Positions 1 to 8,394 of a stretch of DNA of 64,000 nucleotides are shown piece by piece (the stretch's first letter is position 1; each line of letters opens with the position of its first letter). The notes beneath the pieces are model-generated. The model was not told the origin of the DNA. It made no database searches and saw nothing but the letters and a program-made list of their open reading frames with translations. This DNA comes from Salinarimonas sp. GTDB taxonomy: Bacteria; Pseudomonadota; Alphaproteobacteria; Rhizobiales; Beijerinckiaceae. Location: contig NZ_CP157794.1 in NCBI RefSeq assembly GCF_040111675.1, positions 5,061,501 to 5,125,500 of the forward strand, given 5' to 3'. The position numbers and the translations under genes are program-made.

Positions 1-728
1 CGCCCGCCGTCGAGGCCGGCCATGGCGATCTTGAAGCCCATGCCCTCCTCCGAGAGCCGGTTCTCGACCGGAACCCGCGCGCCCTCGAGGATCACCTGCC
101 GGGTCGGCTGGGCGTTCCAGCCCATCTTGCGCTCGTTGGCGCCGAAGGAGAGGCCGGGCGTGTCCTTCTCGACGACGAGGGTCGAGATGCCGCTCGCGCC
201 CTCGTCGCCGGTGCGGACCATGGTGACGTAGACGTCCGAGACGCCCGCGCCGGAGATGAACTGCTTCACCCCGTCGACCACGTAATGGTCGCCCTCGCGC
301 CGGGCGCGGGTCTTGAGCGCGGCGGCGTCGGAACCGGCGCCGGGCTCGGTGAGGCAGTAGCTCGCGAGCAGATCCATGGTCACGAGCCCGGGCAGCCAGC
401 GCTCGCGCTGCGCCTGCGAGCCGTAGCGGTCGATCATCCAGGCGGCCATGTTGTGGATGGAGATGTAGGCCGAGATCGTCGGGCAGCCGGTGGCCAGCGC
501 CTCGAAGACGAGCGCCGCGTCGAGCCGCCCGAGCCCCGTCCCGCCGACGTCCTCGGCGATGTACACCCCGCCCATGCCGAGCGCCGCGGCCTCGCGCATG
601 ACGTCGACGGGGAAGTGCTTCTCCTCGTCCCAGCGTACGGCGTCCGGCGCGAGCTTCTCGGCGGCGAAGGCGCGGGCCATGTCGCGGATGGCGACGTGGT
701 CCTCGGCGAGGGCGAAGGGCGTGGTCAT
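1..728 (-). CDS. acyl-CoA dehydrogenase, partial (cut by window start)
   Basis: About 242 N-terminal codons of an acyl-CoA dehydrogenase, a flavoenzyme that introduces an alpha-beta double bond into acyl-CoA thioesters. The family signature YCLTEPGAGSDA is present, followed by VVDGVKQFISGAG and MVRTGDEGASGIS, which resemble isobutyryl-CoA or short/branched-chain dehydrogenases. The ATG at 728 overlaps the stop of the upstream vapC gene (ATGA), so its translation looks coupled to the toxin-antitoxin pair. The catalytic glutamate and C-terminal half lie outside the window. A role in valine or other branched-chain catabolism would fit the mmsA gene further along, but that is inference. Confidence 0.9.
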   Translation of the reverse strand, partial: MTTPFALAEDHVAIRDMARAFAAEKLAPDAVRWDEEKHFPVDVMREAAALGMGGVYIAEDVGGTGLGRLDAALVFEALATGCPTISAYISIHNMAAWMIDRYGSQAQRERWLPGLVTMDLLASYCLTEPGAGSDAAALKTRARREGDHYVVDGVKQFISGAGVSDVYVTMVRTGDEGASGISTLVVEKDTPGLSFGANERKMGWNAQPTRQVILEGARVPVENRLSEEGMGFKIAMAGLDGG

Positions 729-1162
729 TGCGGGGTGTCCCGGGCGATGTCGGTGAGGGAGACTAGTTCGGCGGCGTCGAAGCCGGCGGCCTTCGCGAGG
801 AGGCGTTTATCCGCCGTCACCAGCGGGCAGCCTTCGCGCTCGGCGAGCGCGAGGTAAACGCAGTCGTAGACCGGATGGTCGAGAGCGAAGGAGATGGCGA
901 GCGCGCGCGTCATCAAGGAGCCGACCGGATGCAGACGCGCGAAGAATTGCGGCAGGTCCTCCTGCATCGCCGCCGCCGCGGCGTCCGTCACCTGCGCGAC
1001 CCTGCGCTTGCGCCAGAGCGCGTTCGCGACCTCGACGAGAACGAGATCGGGCGCCATGAGCCGGACGCCGCCGGACAGAAGCGTCTCCGCCATCGGGCTG
1101 TCCGGCTCCGGCAGGAGCCATTTCACGGCGACGCTCGCGTCCACCACGACGGCGCCGCTCAT
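725..1162 (-). CDS. vapC: PIN-domain ribonuclease toxin (VapC type)
   Basis: A 145-residue PIN-domain protein, the usual length for VapC toxins, which cleave tRNA or other RNA with bound magnesium. The four acidic residues expected in the active site are visible: D8 in VVVDASVAVKW, E44 in LVEVANALW, D100 in VYDCVYLALAE and D118 in VTADKRLL. It overlaps the upstream antitoxin stop by 4 bases (ATGA) and in turn overlaps the acyl-CoA dehydrogenase start by 4 bases. All catalytic residues are intact, so the toxin is probably active. The RNA target cannot be told from sequence. Confidence 0.9.
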   Translation of the reverse strand: MSGAVVVDASVAVKWLLPEPDSPMAETLLSGGVRLMAPDLVLVEVANALWRKRRVAQVTDAAAAAMQEDLPQFFARLHPVGSLMTRALAISFALDHPVYDCVYLALAEREGCPLVTADKRLLAKAAGFDAAELVSLTDIARDTPQ

Positions 1163-1383
1163 TCCAGCCCCTCGCGGATCTCGTCGAGCGTGAGCGGCGC
1201 GGTGACGGGCCGCCCGGCGCGATGGCGGCGGGAGATCTCCACCCGCTCCTCGGGCGTGAACGGACGGTTCGCCTCGAGCAGCTCGCGCAGTTCCTGCTCG
1301 AGCGAGCGGCCCTTCAGGCGGGCCTTCGTCTTGAAGCTCTCGATCGTGGCGTCGTCGACGTTGCGGATCAGGACCTGGCCCAT
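1159..1383 (-). CDS. vapB: FitA/VapB-type ribbon-helix-helix antitoxin
   Basis: A 74-residue antitoxin. The N-terminal segment MGQVLIRNVDD, then a helix with LKGRSLEQELRELL, fits a ribbon-helix-helix DNA-binding domain of the FitA/VapB kind, and the C-terminus (PLTLDEIREGLE) would wrap the toxin. The frame is open upstream to 1473, but the ATG at 1383 is chosen because RHH antitoxins normally begin within a few residues of the first beta strand. Such pairs repress their own promoter, so the operator should lie in the 102-bp gap at 1384-1485; I see no obvious long palindrome there. Confidence 0.86.
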   Translation of the reverse strand: MGQVLIRNVDDATIESFKTKARLKGRSLEQELRELLEANRPFTPEERVEISRRHRAGRPVTAPLTLDEIREGLE

Positions 1384-1485
1384 GGCGGCGCTCCCGGTGT
1401 CGGTATGCTTGCGAAAACGATAGCACAGCGGGCGGGCGAACGATATCGGCCGATGGTCGCGGCGCGATCCCACGGCGCGGTCCGC

Positions 1486-2100
1486 TCACCCCATCAACGC
1501 CCGGCACCGCTCCGCGAAGCGCGTCTGCGCCACGTCCGCCGGCCAGGGCGTCAGCCAGACGTCGAGATCCGCCGGTGCGCCGTCCGGGTCGCCGAAGAAG
1601 GCGCGGGCCTCGGCGTCGGCGAAGCCGGCGAGGCGGGTCGCCTCGAGATAGGCGGCGGTGCGGTCGGCGCGCTTCGTGAGCTTGACGAGCGTCTGCGGCG
1701 GGATCGCGCGCAGGCCGAAGCGAAGGCGGATCGCGGAGAGCAGGCGCGTCTCGACCTCCTTGTAGACGTCGCCGATCACCGCCTTGAAGGGCGAGATCAT
1801 GTCGCCGATGACGTATTCGGGCGCATCGTGCAAGAGGATGCCGAGCCGCTCGGCGTCGCGCGCGTCCGGCGCCAGAGCCTGCGCGACGACGTCGACCAGC
1901 AGCGAGTGCTGGGCGACGGAGTAGATGTGCGCGCCGCGCGTCTGGCCGTTCCAGCGGGCGACGCGGGCGAGGCCGTGGGCGATGTCGTCGAGCTCGACGT
2001 CGAGCGGGGACGGGTCGAGCAGGTCGAGCCGCCGGCCCGACAGCATGCGCTGCCACGCGCGCGGGGGCTCGGTCCTGCGGCTGGACGCGCTGCGCGGCAT
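1486..2100 (-). CDS. HD-domain phosphohydrolase (YfbR-like)
   Basis: A 204-residue HD-superfamily metal-dependent phosphohydrolase. The metal-binding signature is visible as AQHSLLVD followed by GILLHDAPEYVIGDM, with a later KRADRTAAYLEA segment where the last aspartate of the fold is expected. This arrangement is typical of YfbR-like 5'-deoxynucleotidases and related small HD proteins. The opening MPRSASSRRTEPPRAWQRML is probably a flexible extension. It lies 4 bases downstream of tag on the same strand and probably shares its transcript. The true substrate is unknown. Confidence 0.82.
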   Translation of the reverse strand: MPRSASSRRTEPPRAWQRMLSGRRLDLLDPSPLDVELDDIAHGLARVARWNGQTRGAHIYSVAQHSLLVDVVAQALAPDARDAERLGILLHDAPEYVIGDMISPFKAVIGDVYKEVETRLLSAIRLRFGLRAIPPQTLVKLTKRADRTAAYLEATRLAGFADAEARAFFGDPDGAPADLDVWLTPWPADVAQTRFAERCRALMG

Positions 2101-2104
2101 CGGA

Positions 2105-2719
2105 TCAGCGGCTCTCGGCGAGCGCCGCGACCTCGGCGTGGCGGAAGCAGCCGACCAGGTGGTCGTTGGTCATCCCCACCGCCTGCATGAAGGCGTAGAC
2201 GATGGTCGGGCCGCAGAAGCCGAAGCCCTGCGCCTTGAGCGCCTTCGACATGCGCTCCGCCGCGGGGGTCTGCGTCGGCGCGCCTGCGCGGCTCGTCAGG
2301 TTCGTCTGCACGGGCCGGCCGTCGACGAAGTCCCAGAGGAACTCGGAGAACGAGCCGCGTTCCTGGATCGCGAGCCAGGCCCGCGCGCCGCGGATCGTCG
2401 CATCGATCTTGGCGCGGTTGCGCACGATGCCCGTATTCGCCATCAGGCCCGCGACCTTCGCGTCGTCGTAGGAGGCGATCAGCTCCGGCCGGAAGCCGTC
2501 GAAGGCGGCGCGGAAGCTCTCGCGCTTCCTCAGGATGGTGATCCAGGAGAGCCCGGCCTGGAAGCCGTCGAGGATCAGCTTCTCGAACAGGGCGCGATCG
2601 TCGTCTTCCGGCACGCCCCATTCGGTGTCGTGGTAGGCGACGTAGAGCGGGTCCGTTCCCGGCCACCAGCAGCGGGCGCGGCCGTCGGCGTGCAGGATCA
2701 GCGAGCCGTCGTCGCTCAT
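2105..2719 (-). CDS. tag: DNA-3-methyladenine glycosylase I
   Basis: A 204-residue base-excision repair enzyme that removes 3-methyladenine from alkylated DNA. The Tag zinc-snap ligands are recognisable: a Cys in ARCWWPG, a His in VAYHDTEWG, and a C-terminal His and Cys in NDHLVGCFRH. The ARCWWPGTDPLYVAYHDTEWG opening block and the central DGFQAGLSWITIL motif are typical. The start is taken at the ATG at 2719, which overlaps the upstream stop by one base; a GTG one codon earlier is also possible. It sits between the MipA-like gene and the HD hydrolase in a tight minus-strand run. Confidence 0.95.
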   Translation of the reverse strand: MSDDGSLILHADGRARCWWPGTDPLYVAYHDTEWGVPEDDDRALFEKLILDGFQAGLSWITILRKRESFRAAFDGFRPELIASYDDAKVAGLMANTGIVRNRAKIDATIRGARAWLAIQERGSFSEFLWDFVDGRPVQTNLTSRAGAPTQTPAAERMSKALKAQGFGFCGPTIVYAFMQAVGMTNDHLVGCFRHAEVAALAESR

Positions 2720-3534
2720 CACCGCGGGCCGAAGGGCGCGACGTCGAAGGAATAGGACAGGCCCGCGCCCGCCGAGAACTGGTCGCGGCTTCCGCGGAAG
2801 CGCACCAGCGGCGCGTCGGCGACGTCGCCCATCAGGCGGTCGTAGCGGGCGTAGCCGAGCAGGTTCCAGGACTGCGTCAGCGCCACCTGCGCCGAGGCGA
2901 GGACGCCGACCGAGCGCAGCCCGCCATCGGGATCGTAGACCGGCAGGCCCGAGCGCGCGGACTGGGCGGGGGTCACGCCGAAATAGGTGTCCATGTACTC
3001 GTCGCTGCCGAGCCGCACGCGCGGGCCGACGGAAAGCGTCCAGGCCGGCTCGGGCCGCACCACGTAGTCGACGCCGAGATCCGCCATGATCCCCTCGTGG
3101 CCGCCGATGCCGCGGCGCACCTCGCCCGAGAAGCGCAGCACGTCGGAGGCCCAGATCTCGGCGAACACGCCGATCTCGGCGGTCCAGTCGACGTCGCCCA
3201 GCCCGCGCAGGTCGTTCGAATCGTCCTGGTCGCGCGGGCCGCGCAGGTCGCCGGCGAGGCCGATGCGCAGGCGATCGTGCTCGAGCAGCCCGAGCCGCAG
3301 GCCGTCGTCCGGGGCCTTCCAGGTCGACCGCGTGCCGGCCCGGCGCAGCGAGAAGATCGGCAGGGGCCGGAAGCGCATCTCGTCCGAGCCCTCGAAGACC
3401 GGCACGGCGGCCCCGCGCGCACCGACGGTCACGGTCCAGTCGCCGCGCAGGAACTCGAGCGCGGAGGCGGGGGCGGTCGTGATCGTCAGGCCGGCGGCGG
3501 CGGCCATGGCGAGGACGAGCGGACGGGCGAACAT
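2719..3534 (-). CDS. MipA/OmpV-family outer-membrane protein
   Basis: A 271-residue beta-barrel protein of the MipA/OmpV type. It opens with a signal peptide (hydrophobic stretch LVLAMAAAAGLTITTAPASA) followed by WTVTVGARGAAVPVFEGSDEMRFRPLP, where the VPVFEGSD segment matches the conserved first strand of this family. Alternating amphipathic strands continue to the C-terminal LSYSFDVAPFG. Members are envelope proteins often described as MltA-interacting scaffolds or stress-induced porins; the role here is unknown. Its stop overlaps the tag start, so the two are probably co-transcribed. Confidence 0.85.
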   Translation of the reverse strand: MFARPLVLAMAAAAGLTITTAPASALEFLRGDWTVTVGARGAAVPVFEGSDEMRFRPLPIFSLRRAGTRSTWKAPDDGLRLGLLEHDRLRIGLAGDLRGPRDQDDSNDLRGLGDVDWTAEIGVFAEIWASDVLRFSGEVRRGIGGHEGIMADLGVDYVVRPEPAWTLSVGPRVRLGSDEYMDTYFGVTPAQSARSGLPVYDPDGGLRSVGVLASAQVALTQSWNLLGYARYDRLMGDVADAPLVRFRGSRDQFSAGAGLSYSFDVAPFGPR

Positions 3535-3680
3535 GGCGGGCTCCGTAAACGCGACGCTGAAGCGAATGCGAGATTTAAGGAGGAGCGGTCAAGGCTTTGT
3601 TAACGCCGCGGCGCCGCCGGGCGTCACGATGCGGGCGAAATCCGCCGATCGCGGCAAATGCGCATCAGCACGCGGCCCGC

Positions 3681-4547
3681 TCAGCCCACCCCCGGCGTCT
3701 CGAACGACACCCAGTCCGGCCGCTGGAGCGTCAGCGGGCGCCCGCCGGCGGAGAGGGGCGCACCCGCCTCCATGGCATCGGCGATGCGGTCGACGCGCAC
3801 CATGACGAGGCCCGCGCCGTCGACGGCGCTGCCGGTCTTGCCGGCGACCTTCTCGCCGGCCATGACATCGACGCCGGTCTCCGGCGCGAGGTCGTCGGCG
3901 TAGCGGGCGGGGAGGATGCGGGTGCGGGCCGTGCCCCGGTGCTGCATGCGCGAGACGACCTCCTGCCCGACGTAGCAGCCCTTCCGGAAGTCCACGCCGC
4001 CGAGCTGGTCCATCAGCGCCTCGTGCGGGAAGGCCTCGCCGAACAGGAAGTCCTTGCCGCCCTCGGGCACGCCGCAGGCGATACGGTGGGCGTGATAGGC
4101 GCGCGGCTCGGCGGTCGCGAACTCGGACGCGTCGCCCGCCGCCACCACCGCCCGCCAGCCGAGCCGCGACAGCCGCGGATCGGGCCCGACGAGCCCCGCC
4201 TCGGCCGGGATCGGGGGCGCGTCCCAGCCGGCGAGGATCGCGAGCTCCTCCGAGAGGTCGGCCACCGCCACCTTGGCGCGCAGCTTGTAGAAGGTCAGCC
4301 GCTTGGCGAGATCCGCCGCCTGGGGTCGGGCGGTGTCGAGGAAGAAGGCGGGACCGTCGGCGTCGCGGGTCCGGTGGACGATGAAATCGAACAGGATCTT
4401 GCCCTGCGGCGTCAGCAGCGCGCCGAATTGCGGCAGGCCGTCGCCGTCGGGCTCGATGTCGCAGGTGACGAGCCCGTCGAGAAAGCTCGCGGCCTGCGGC
4501 CCGGAGACCTTGACGAGTGCGCGGTCGGCGAGATGGGCGACGGGCAT
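3681..4547 (-). CDS. ygfZ: YgfZ/GcvT-domain folate-binding protein
   Basis: A 288-residue member of the YgfZ family, a folate-dependent helper in the making and repair of some iron-sulfur enzymes such as the tRNA methylthiotransferases. The diagnostic motif KGCYVGQEVVSRMQHRGTA contains the conserved Cys of the K-G-C-Y-x-G-Q-E signature. The N-terminal part (VKVSGPQAASFLDGLVTCDI) is the usual GcvT-like start. It stands alone between the MipA-like gene and livF. The window also encodes two likely clients, MtaB and MiaB, though not nearby. Confidence 0.93.
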   Translation of the reverse strand: MPVAHLADRALVKVSGPQAASFLDGLVTCDIEPDGDGLPQFGALLTPQGKILFDFIVHRTRDADGPAFFLDTARPQAADLAKRLTFYKLRAKVAVADLSEELAILAGWDAPPIPAEAGLVGPDPRLSRLGWRAVVAAGDASEFATAEPRAYHAHRIACGVPEGGKDFLFGEAFPHEALMDQLGGVDFRKGCYVGQEVVSRMQHRGTARTRILPARYADDLAPETGVDVMAGEKVAGKTGSAVDGAGLVMVRVDRIADAMEAGAPLSAGGRPLTLQRPDWVSFETPGVG

Positions 4548-4654
4548 GGCGGCTCCTGTGGCGGGCGTTCGGTCACGCTTTCGCTGGAGCGGAGATAGGC
4601 GCTGGGGCGGGCGGGCTCAAGGTGACCCGTGGCCCCGACCGCATCGACTCTCCC

Positions 4655-5509
4655 TCACGCCAGCCAGCGCTTCCGGCGCTTGTAGCTCTTCACCTGGCGG
4701 AAGCTCTTGCGGTCGGCGCCGGAGACGCCGAGGTAGAACTCCTTCACGTCCTCGTTCTCGCGCAGCATCTTGGCGTCGCCGTCCATGACGACGCGGCCGG
4801 TCTCGAGGATGTAGCCGTAGGTGGCGTAGCGCAGCGCCATGTTGGTGTTCTGCTCGGCCAGCAGGAAGGACACGCCCTCCTTGGCGTTGAGGTCCTTCAC
4901 GATCTCGAAGATCTCCTCGACGATCTGGGGCGCGAGGCCCATGGAGGGCTCGTCGAGCAGGATCATCTTCGGGCGGCTCATCAGGGCGCGGCCGATGGCG
5001 CACATCTGCTGCTCGCCGCCGGACGTGTAGCCGGCCATCGACCCGCGGCGCTCCTTGAGGCGCGGGAAGTAGGCGTAGACCTTCTCCATGTCCGCCTTGA
5101 TGGCGGCGGCGCCGTCGCGGCGGGTGAAGGCGCCGGTGAGGAGGTTCTCCTCGATGGTGAGGTGGCCGAAGCAGTGCCGGCCCTCCAGCACCTGGATGCA
5201 GCCGCGGCGCACCAGCTCGTTTGGCGAGAGGCTCTCGATGCGCGCGCCGTCGAACTCGATGGAGCCCTTGGTGACCTCGCCGCGCTCGGCCCGCAGCAGG
5301 TTGGAGATCGCCTTGAGCGTCGTGGTCTTGCCCGCGCCGTTCGCGCCGAGGATCGCGACGATGCCGCGCTTGGGCACGGTCAGCGAGACGCCCTTCAGGA
5401 CGAGGATGACGTGGTCGTAGATGACCTCGATGTTGTTCACCGACAGGATCGGCGCTTCGGCGGCCGGGGCGGGCGTCTCGGTAGCCGACGGGGTGGCGAG
5501 TGCGGTCAT
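4655..5509 (-). CDS. ABC transporter ATPase, LivF type
   Basis: A 284-residue ATPase subunit of a branched-chain amino acid-type (HAAT) importer. Walker A is LGANGAGKTTTLKAIS, the signature loop is SGGEQQMCAIGRALM and Walker B is PKMILLDEPSMGLAP. An upstream ATG at 5551 would add 14 residues but falls inside the palindromic repeat, so the ATG at 5509 is preferred. It has a proline/alanine-rich N-terminal extension and a basic C-terminal tail (SFRQVKSYKRRKRWLA) that are longer than in typical LivF. It is the last gene of the operon that begins with the acyl-CoA ligase at 12260. Confidence 0.93.
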   Translation of the reverse strand: MTALATPSATETPAPAAEAPILSVNNIEVIYDHVILVLKGVSLTVPKRGIVAILGANGAGKTTTLKAISNLLRAERGEVTKGSIEFDGARIESLSPNELVRRGCIQVLEGRHCFGHLTIEENLLTGAFTRRDGAAAIKADMEKVYAYFPRLKERRGSMAGYTSGGEQQMCAIGRALMSRPKMILLDEPSMGLAPQIVEEIFEIVKDLNAKEGVSFLLAEQNTNMALRYATYGYILETGRVVMDGDAKMLRENEDVKEFYLGVSGADRKSFRQVKSYKRRKRWLA

Positions 5510-5546
5510 CGGAGGGGCTTTCGTCGTATGGGCGGGGTTCGGGCCC

Positions 5547-5733
5547 GTCATCCCCGGCCGGAGCCGCGGAGCGGCGGAGGGGAAGGGGACCCAGCGGAAC
5601 TCTTCGCCGCGGAGCGGCGGCCATCGGCGGCGACCAGCCGCCTGGTCGGCGGCGGCAGAGCGCCTTCGGCGCAGAGTTTTGCGCTGGGTCCCCTTCCCCT
5701 GCGCTCGCTACGCTCGCTCCGGCCGGGGATGAC
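5547..5733. repeat. 187-bp palindromic repeat element between binding-protein gene and livF
   Basis: The ends are exact inverted copies: GTCATCCCCGGCCGGAGC at 5547 and GCTCCGGCCGGGGATGAC ending at 5733. Moving inward, GGGGAAGGGGACCCAGCG pairs with CGCTGGGTCCCCTTCCCC, and a GACCAG/CTGGTC pair lies near the centre, so nearly the whole element can fold into one hairpin. It contains no credible gene. It lies in the 304-bp gap between the substrate-binding-protein stop and the livF start. Elements of this look are scattered between genes in several Hyphomicrobiales genomes. A likely effect is to stabilise the binding-protein mRNA or lower livF expression. Confidence 0.85.
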
Positions 5734-5813
5734 GGTGGGGAGCACTCCGCGTGCGGAGCGCTCCAGGCTCGGTCGCGGCGCCGGGGATCGCTCCCCGGCG
5801 CCGGCTGGCGGCA

Positions 5814-7142
5814 TCAATTGTCGCAGACCTCGGTGCGCTGCGGCCAGCCCTCGTTCGCGGCGGCGTATTCCTGCGCCGCGTCGAGGATCAGCGGGCGGAC
5901 CATGTCGGTCATCGGGTCCATCCACTCCGAGCCCTGCGTCCACTTCTCGCCGTCCCACTCGGCCAGGAAGACCTGGTGGTGGCCCGAATGGTTCTCGCAG
6001 GTCACGTTCAGCGGCGCGGCGAAGCCTTCCATGCCCATCTCGGCGAGGCGCTCCTCGGAGATGTTCAGGTTCTCGAGGCCGCGGCGGACGTCCTCGCCGG
6101 TGACCACCTTCTTGCCGGTGATCTCCTGCGCGATGCGGATCGCCTCGGCGATGAGCATCGAGTTGTACATGCCGCGATTGTACAGCATGTCGCCGATTCG
6201 CTCGCGCGGGAACTGCGACAGGCCCTTGTCGTGGACGTGGGTGATCACGTCGTCGATGAAGGGGAAGTCGGCGCCGGCGCCGTTGAAGGAGAGCGCCTTG
6301 TAGCCCGCGGCGTCGGAGCCGCCGGCCCGGGCGTCCTCGTCGCCGCCGGCCCACCACACGCCGATCAGGTTCTCGATCGGGTAGCCGGTGCGGATGGCCT
6401 CGCGCACGGCGGTGGGGTTCATCGCGCCCCAGCCCTGCAGGTAGATGTAGTCCGGCCGGTCACGGCGGACCTGCAGCCAGACCGAGCCCTGGTTCTGCAT
6501 GTCCTGGGCGGCCACCGGGTAGAGCGCCACGTCGAAGCCGTGCTGCTCGGCGAGCGCCTCGAGCACCGGGATCGGCTCGCGGCCGTAGGGCGCGTCGAGG
6601 TGGAGCAGGCCCACCGTCTTGCCGGCGAGGTTCTCGAAGCCGCCCTCGCGCTCGGCGATGTGCTTCACGAAGACGGAGGCGCCGTCCCAGTAGGTCGCCG
6701 GCGGGTTGAACACCCACGGGAAGGTCTCGCCGTCGGCCGCCGCGGAGAGGCCGTAGGCCATGGAGAGGACCGGGACCCCGTCCACCGCCGCACGCGGGAT
6801 CAGCTGCAGCGTGATGCCCGTCGAGTAGGGGTTGACGACCACCGGATTCTTGGAGCGCACCGACTCGTAGCACTCCACGCCCTTCGTCGTGTTGTAGCCG
6901 GTCTCGCACTCCTCGATGATCAGCTTCACGCCGCCGATGCCGCCGTCGCGCTCGTTGAGCATGGTCAGGTAGTCGTGCATCCCGTCGGCGATCGGGATGC
7001 CTGAGCCCGCGAACGGCCCCGTGCGGTAGGTGAGGAGCGGCACGTAGATGCCCTCCTCCTGCGCGCTCGCCGGGACGACGAGCGCGGTCGTCGACACGAT
7101 CGCGCCGGCGATCGCGGCGATTGTCAGGTTGCGAAACGACAT
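5814..7142 (-). CDS. ABC transporter periplasmic substrate-binding protein, LivK/Peripla_BP_6 type
   Basis: A 442-residue secreted binding protein. The signal peptide runs from MSFRNLTIAAIAG to VVPASA, with cleavage likely after residue 27. The mature part begins with YVPLLTYRTGPFAGSGIPIADG, as in amino-acid-amide family binding proteins, and carries VKLIIEECETGYNTTKGVECYE and the C-terminal FLAEWDGEKWTQ region. A strong ribosome site (GGGAGGAG) precedes the ATG. It is encoded inside the transporter operon between livM and livF. The ligand is unknown. The operon's CoA ligase suggests a carboxylic acid rather than an amino acid, but this is inference. Confidence 0.92.
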   Translation of the reverse strand: MSFRNLTIAAIAGAIVSTTALVVPASAQEEGIYVPLLTYRTGPFAGSGIPIADGMHDYLTMLNERDGGIGGVKLIIEECETGYNTTKGVECYESVRSKNPVVVNPYSTGITLQLIPRAAVDGVPVLSMAYGLSAAADGETFPWVFNPPATYWDGASVFVKHIAEREGGFENLAGKTVGLLHLDAPYGREPIPVLEALAEQHGFDVALYPVAAQDMQNQGSVWLQVRRDRPDYIYLQGWGAMNPTAVREAIRTGYPIENLIGVWWAGGDEDARAGGSDAAGYKALSFNGAGADFPFIDDVITHVHDKGLSQFPRERIGDMLYNRGMYNSMLIAEAIRIAQEITGKKVVTGEDVRRGLENLNISEERLAEMGMEGFAAPLNVTCENHSGHHQVFLAEWDGEKWTQGSEWMDPMTDMVRPLILDAAQEYAAANEGWPQRTEVCDN

Positions 7143-7238
7143 GACGTGTCACTCCTCCCTTTGGTCCTCGTCACGGCCGGAGGTCCGGCCCGTTCCCTCT
7201 CTCCCGCTCCGGGCGGTATGGTTGTTGTCGCGCCGCCC

Positions 7239-8324
7239 TCAATAGGGGAACGGCCAGACCCGGAGCTTCTGCTTTCCGATCTGCCAGAGCCGCGCGAGGC
7301 CGTGCGGCTCGACGATCAGGAAGAAGATGATCAGCGCGCCCACGATCATGAAGCGCAGGTGCTCGATGGTGGCGGCGTCGACCGCGATGCCGAAGGGCGC
7401 GCCGAGCGCCGGCAGCACGATGCCGAGCCCGATCGGCAGCATGAAGATCAGCGCCGCGCCCATGAACGAGCCGATCAGCGATCCCAGCCCGCCGATGATG
7501 ATCATGAACAGGATGAAGAACGACTGGTCGATGTTGAAGACGTTGTATTCCGCCCCGCCGTACCAGAGGAACACCATCATCGCGCCCGCCACGCCGACGA
7601 AGTAGGACGAGCAGGCGAAGGCCATCAGCTTGGCGTGGAGCGGGCGGATGCCGATCAGCTCGGCGGCGATGTCCATGTCGCGGATCGCCATCCATTGCCG
7701 GCCGATGCGCCCGTGCACCAGGTTCGACGCCAGCCAGGTGAGCACGATGACGAGGGTCAGCACCACGAAGTAGCGCGCTTCCAAGGTGGCGGTGGCGCCG
7801 GTGATCGGCACGCCGAAGAGCGTGCGCAGCGGCGCCTCGATGGCGCCGGAGATGTTGTAGTTGTAGAGCCAGGGGATGCGGTTGAAGCACCACTGGAGGA
7901 AGAACTGCGCCGCGAGCGTCGCCACCGCCAGATAGAAGCCCTTGATCCGCAGGGACGGCAGGCCGAAGAACACGCCCACCGCCGCCGAGAAGAAGCCCGA
8001 CATCAGGATCCAGACGACGACGTTCACCTCGGGGAAGGCGGTCATCAGCTTGTAGCAGGCGTAGGCGCCGACCCCCATGAAGGCGCCGGTGCCGAGCGAC
8101 AGCAGGCCGGCGTAGCCGACGAGGATGTTGAGCCCGATCGCCGCCAGCGAGAAGATCAGGAAGGGGATCAGCACCGCCTGGAGCAGGAAGTCCGAGCCGA
8201 ACACGCCCGCGGCGTAGGCGGCCGCGACGATCACCGCGATGCCGATGCGGTCCTGCCTGAGCGGGAAGACCGCCCGGTCCGCCTGGTAGCTCGTCTTGTA
8301 CTGGCCTGCTTCGCGATAGATCAC
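7239..8324 (-). CDS. ABC transporter permease, LivM type
   Basis: A 361-residue inner-membrane permease of the branched-chain amino acid-type importer. It has about eight hydrophobic segments, the conserved GYAGLLSLGTGAFMGVGAYA block and a central RYFVVLTLVIVLTWLASNLV followed by GRQWMAIRDMDIAAELIGI, which is the cytoplasmic loop contacting the ATPases. The N-terminus (MIYREAGQYKTSYQADRAVF) is a soluble extension common in LivM of this subgroup. It lies between livH and the binding-protein gene, all on the minus strand. Confidence 0.93.
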   Translation of the reverse strand: MIYREAGQYKTSYQADRAVFPLRQDRIGIAVIVAAAYAAGVFGSDFLLQAVLIPFLIFSLAAIGLNILVGYAGLLSLGTGAFMGVGAYACYKLMTAFPEVNVVVWILMSGFFSAAVGVFFGLPSLRIKGFYLAVATLAAQFFLQWCFNRIPWLYNYNISGAIEAPLRTLFGVPITGATATLEARYFVVLTLVIVLTWLASNLVHGRIGRQWMAIRDMDIAAELIGIRPLHAKLMAFACSSYFVGVAGAMMVFLWYGGAEYNVFNIDQSFFILFMIIIGGLGSLIGSFMGAALIFMLPIGLGIVLPALGAPFGIAVDAATIEHLRFMIVGALIIFFLIVEPHGLARLWQIGKQKLRVWPFPY

Positions 8325-8394
8325 GACCGTTTCCTCACCTGACCGACCCCGATACCCGGCTCGCCGCCCGAGCCGCCCCGTTCGCGCCGTGGCG

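Noticed and set aside
5509..5551. Longer livF start at 5551
   Set aside because: The ATG belongs to the end sequence of the palindromic repeat, and there is no ribosome site before it.
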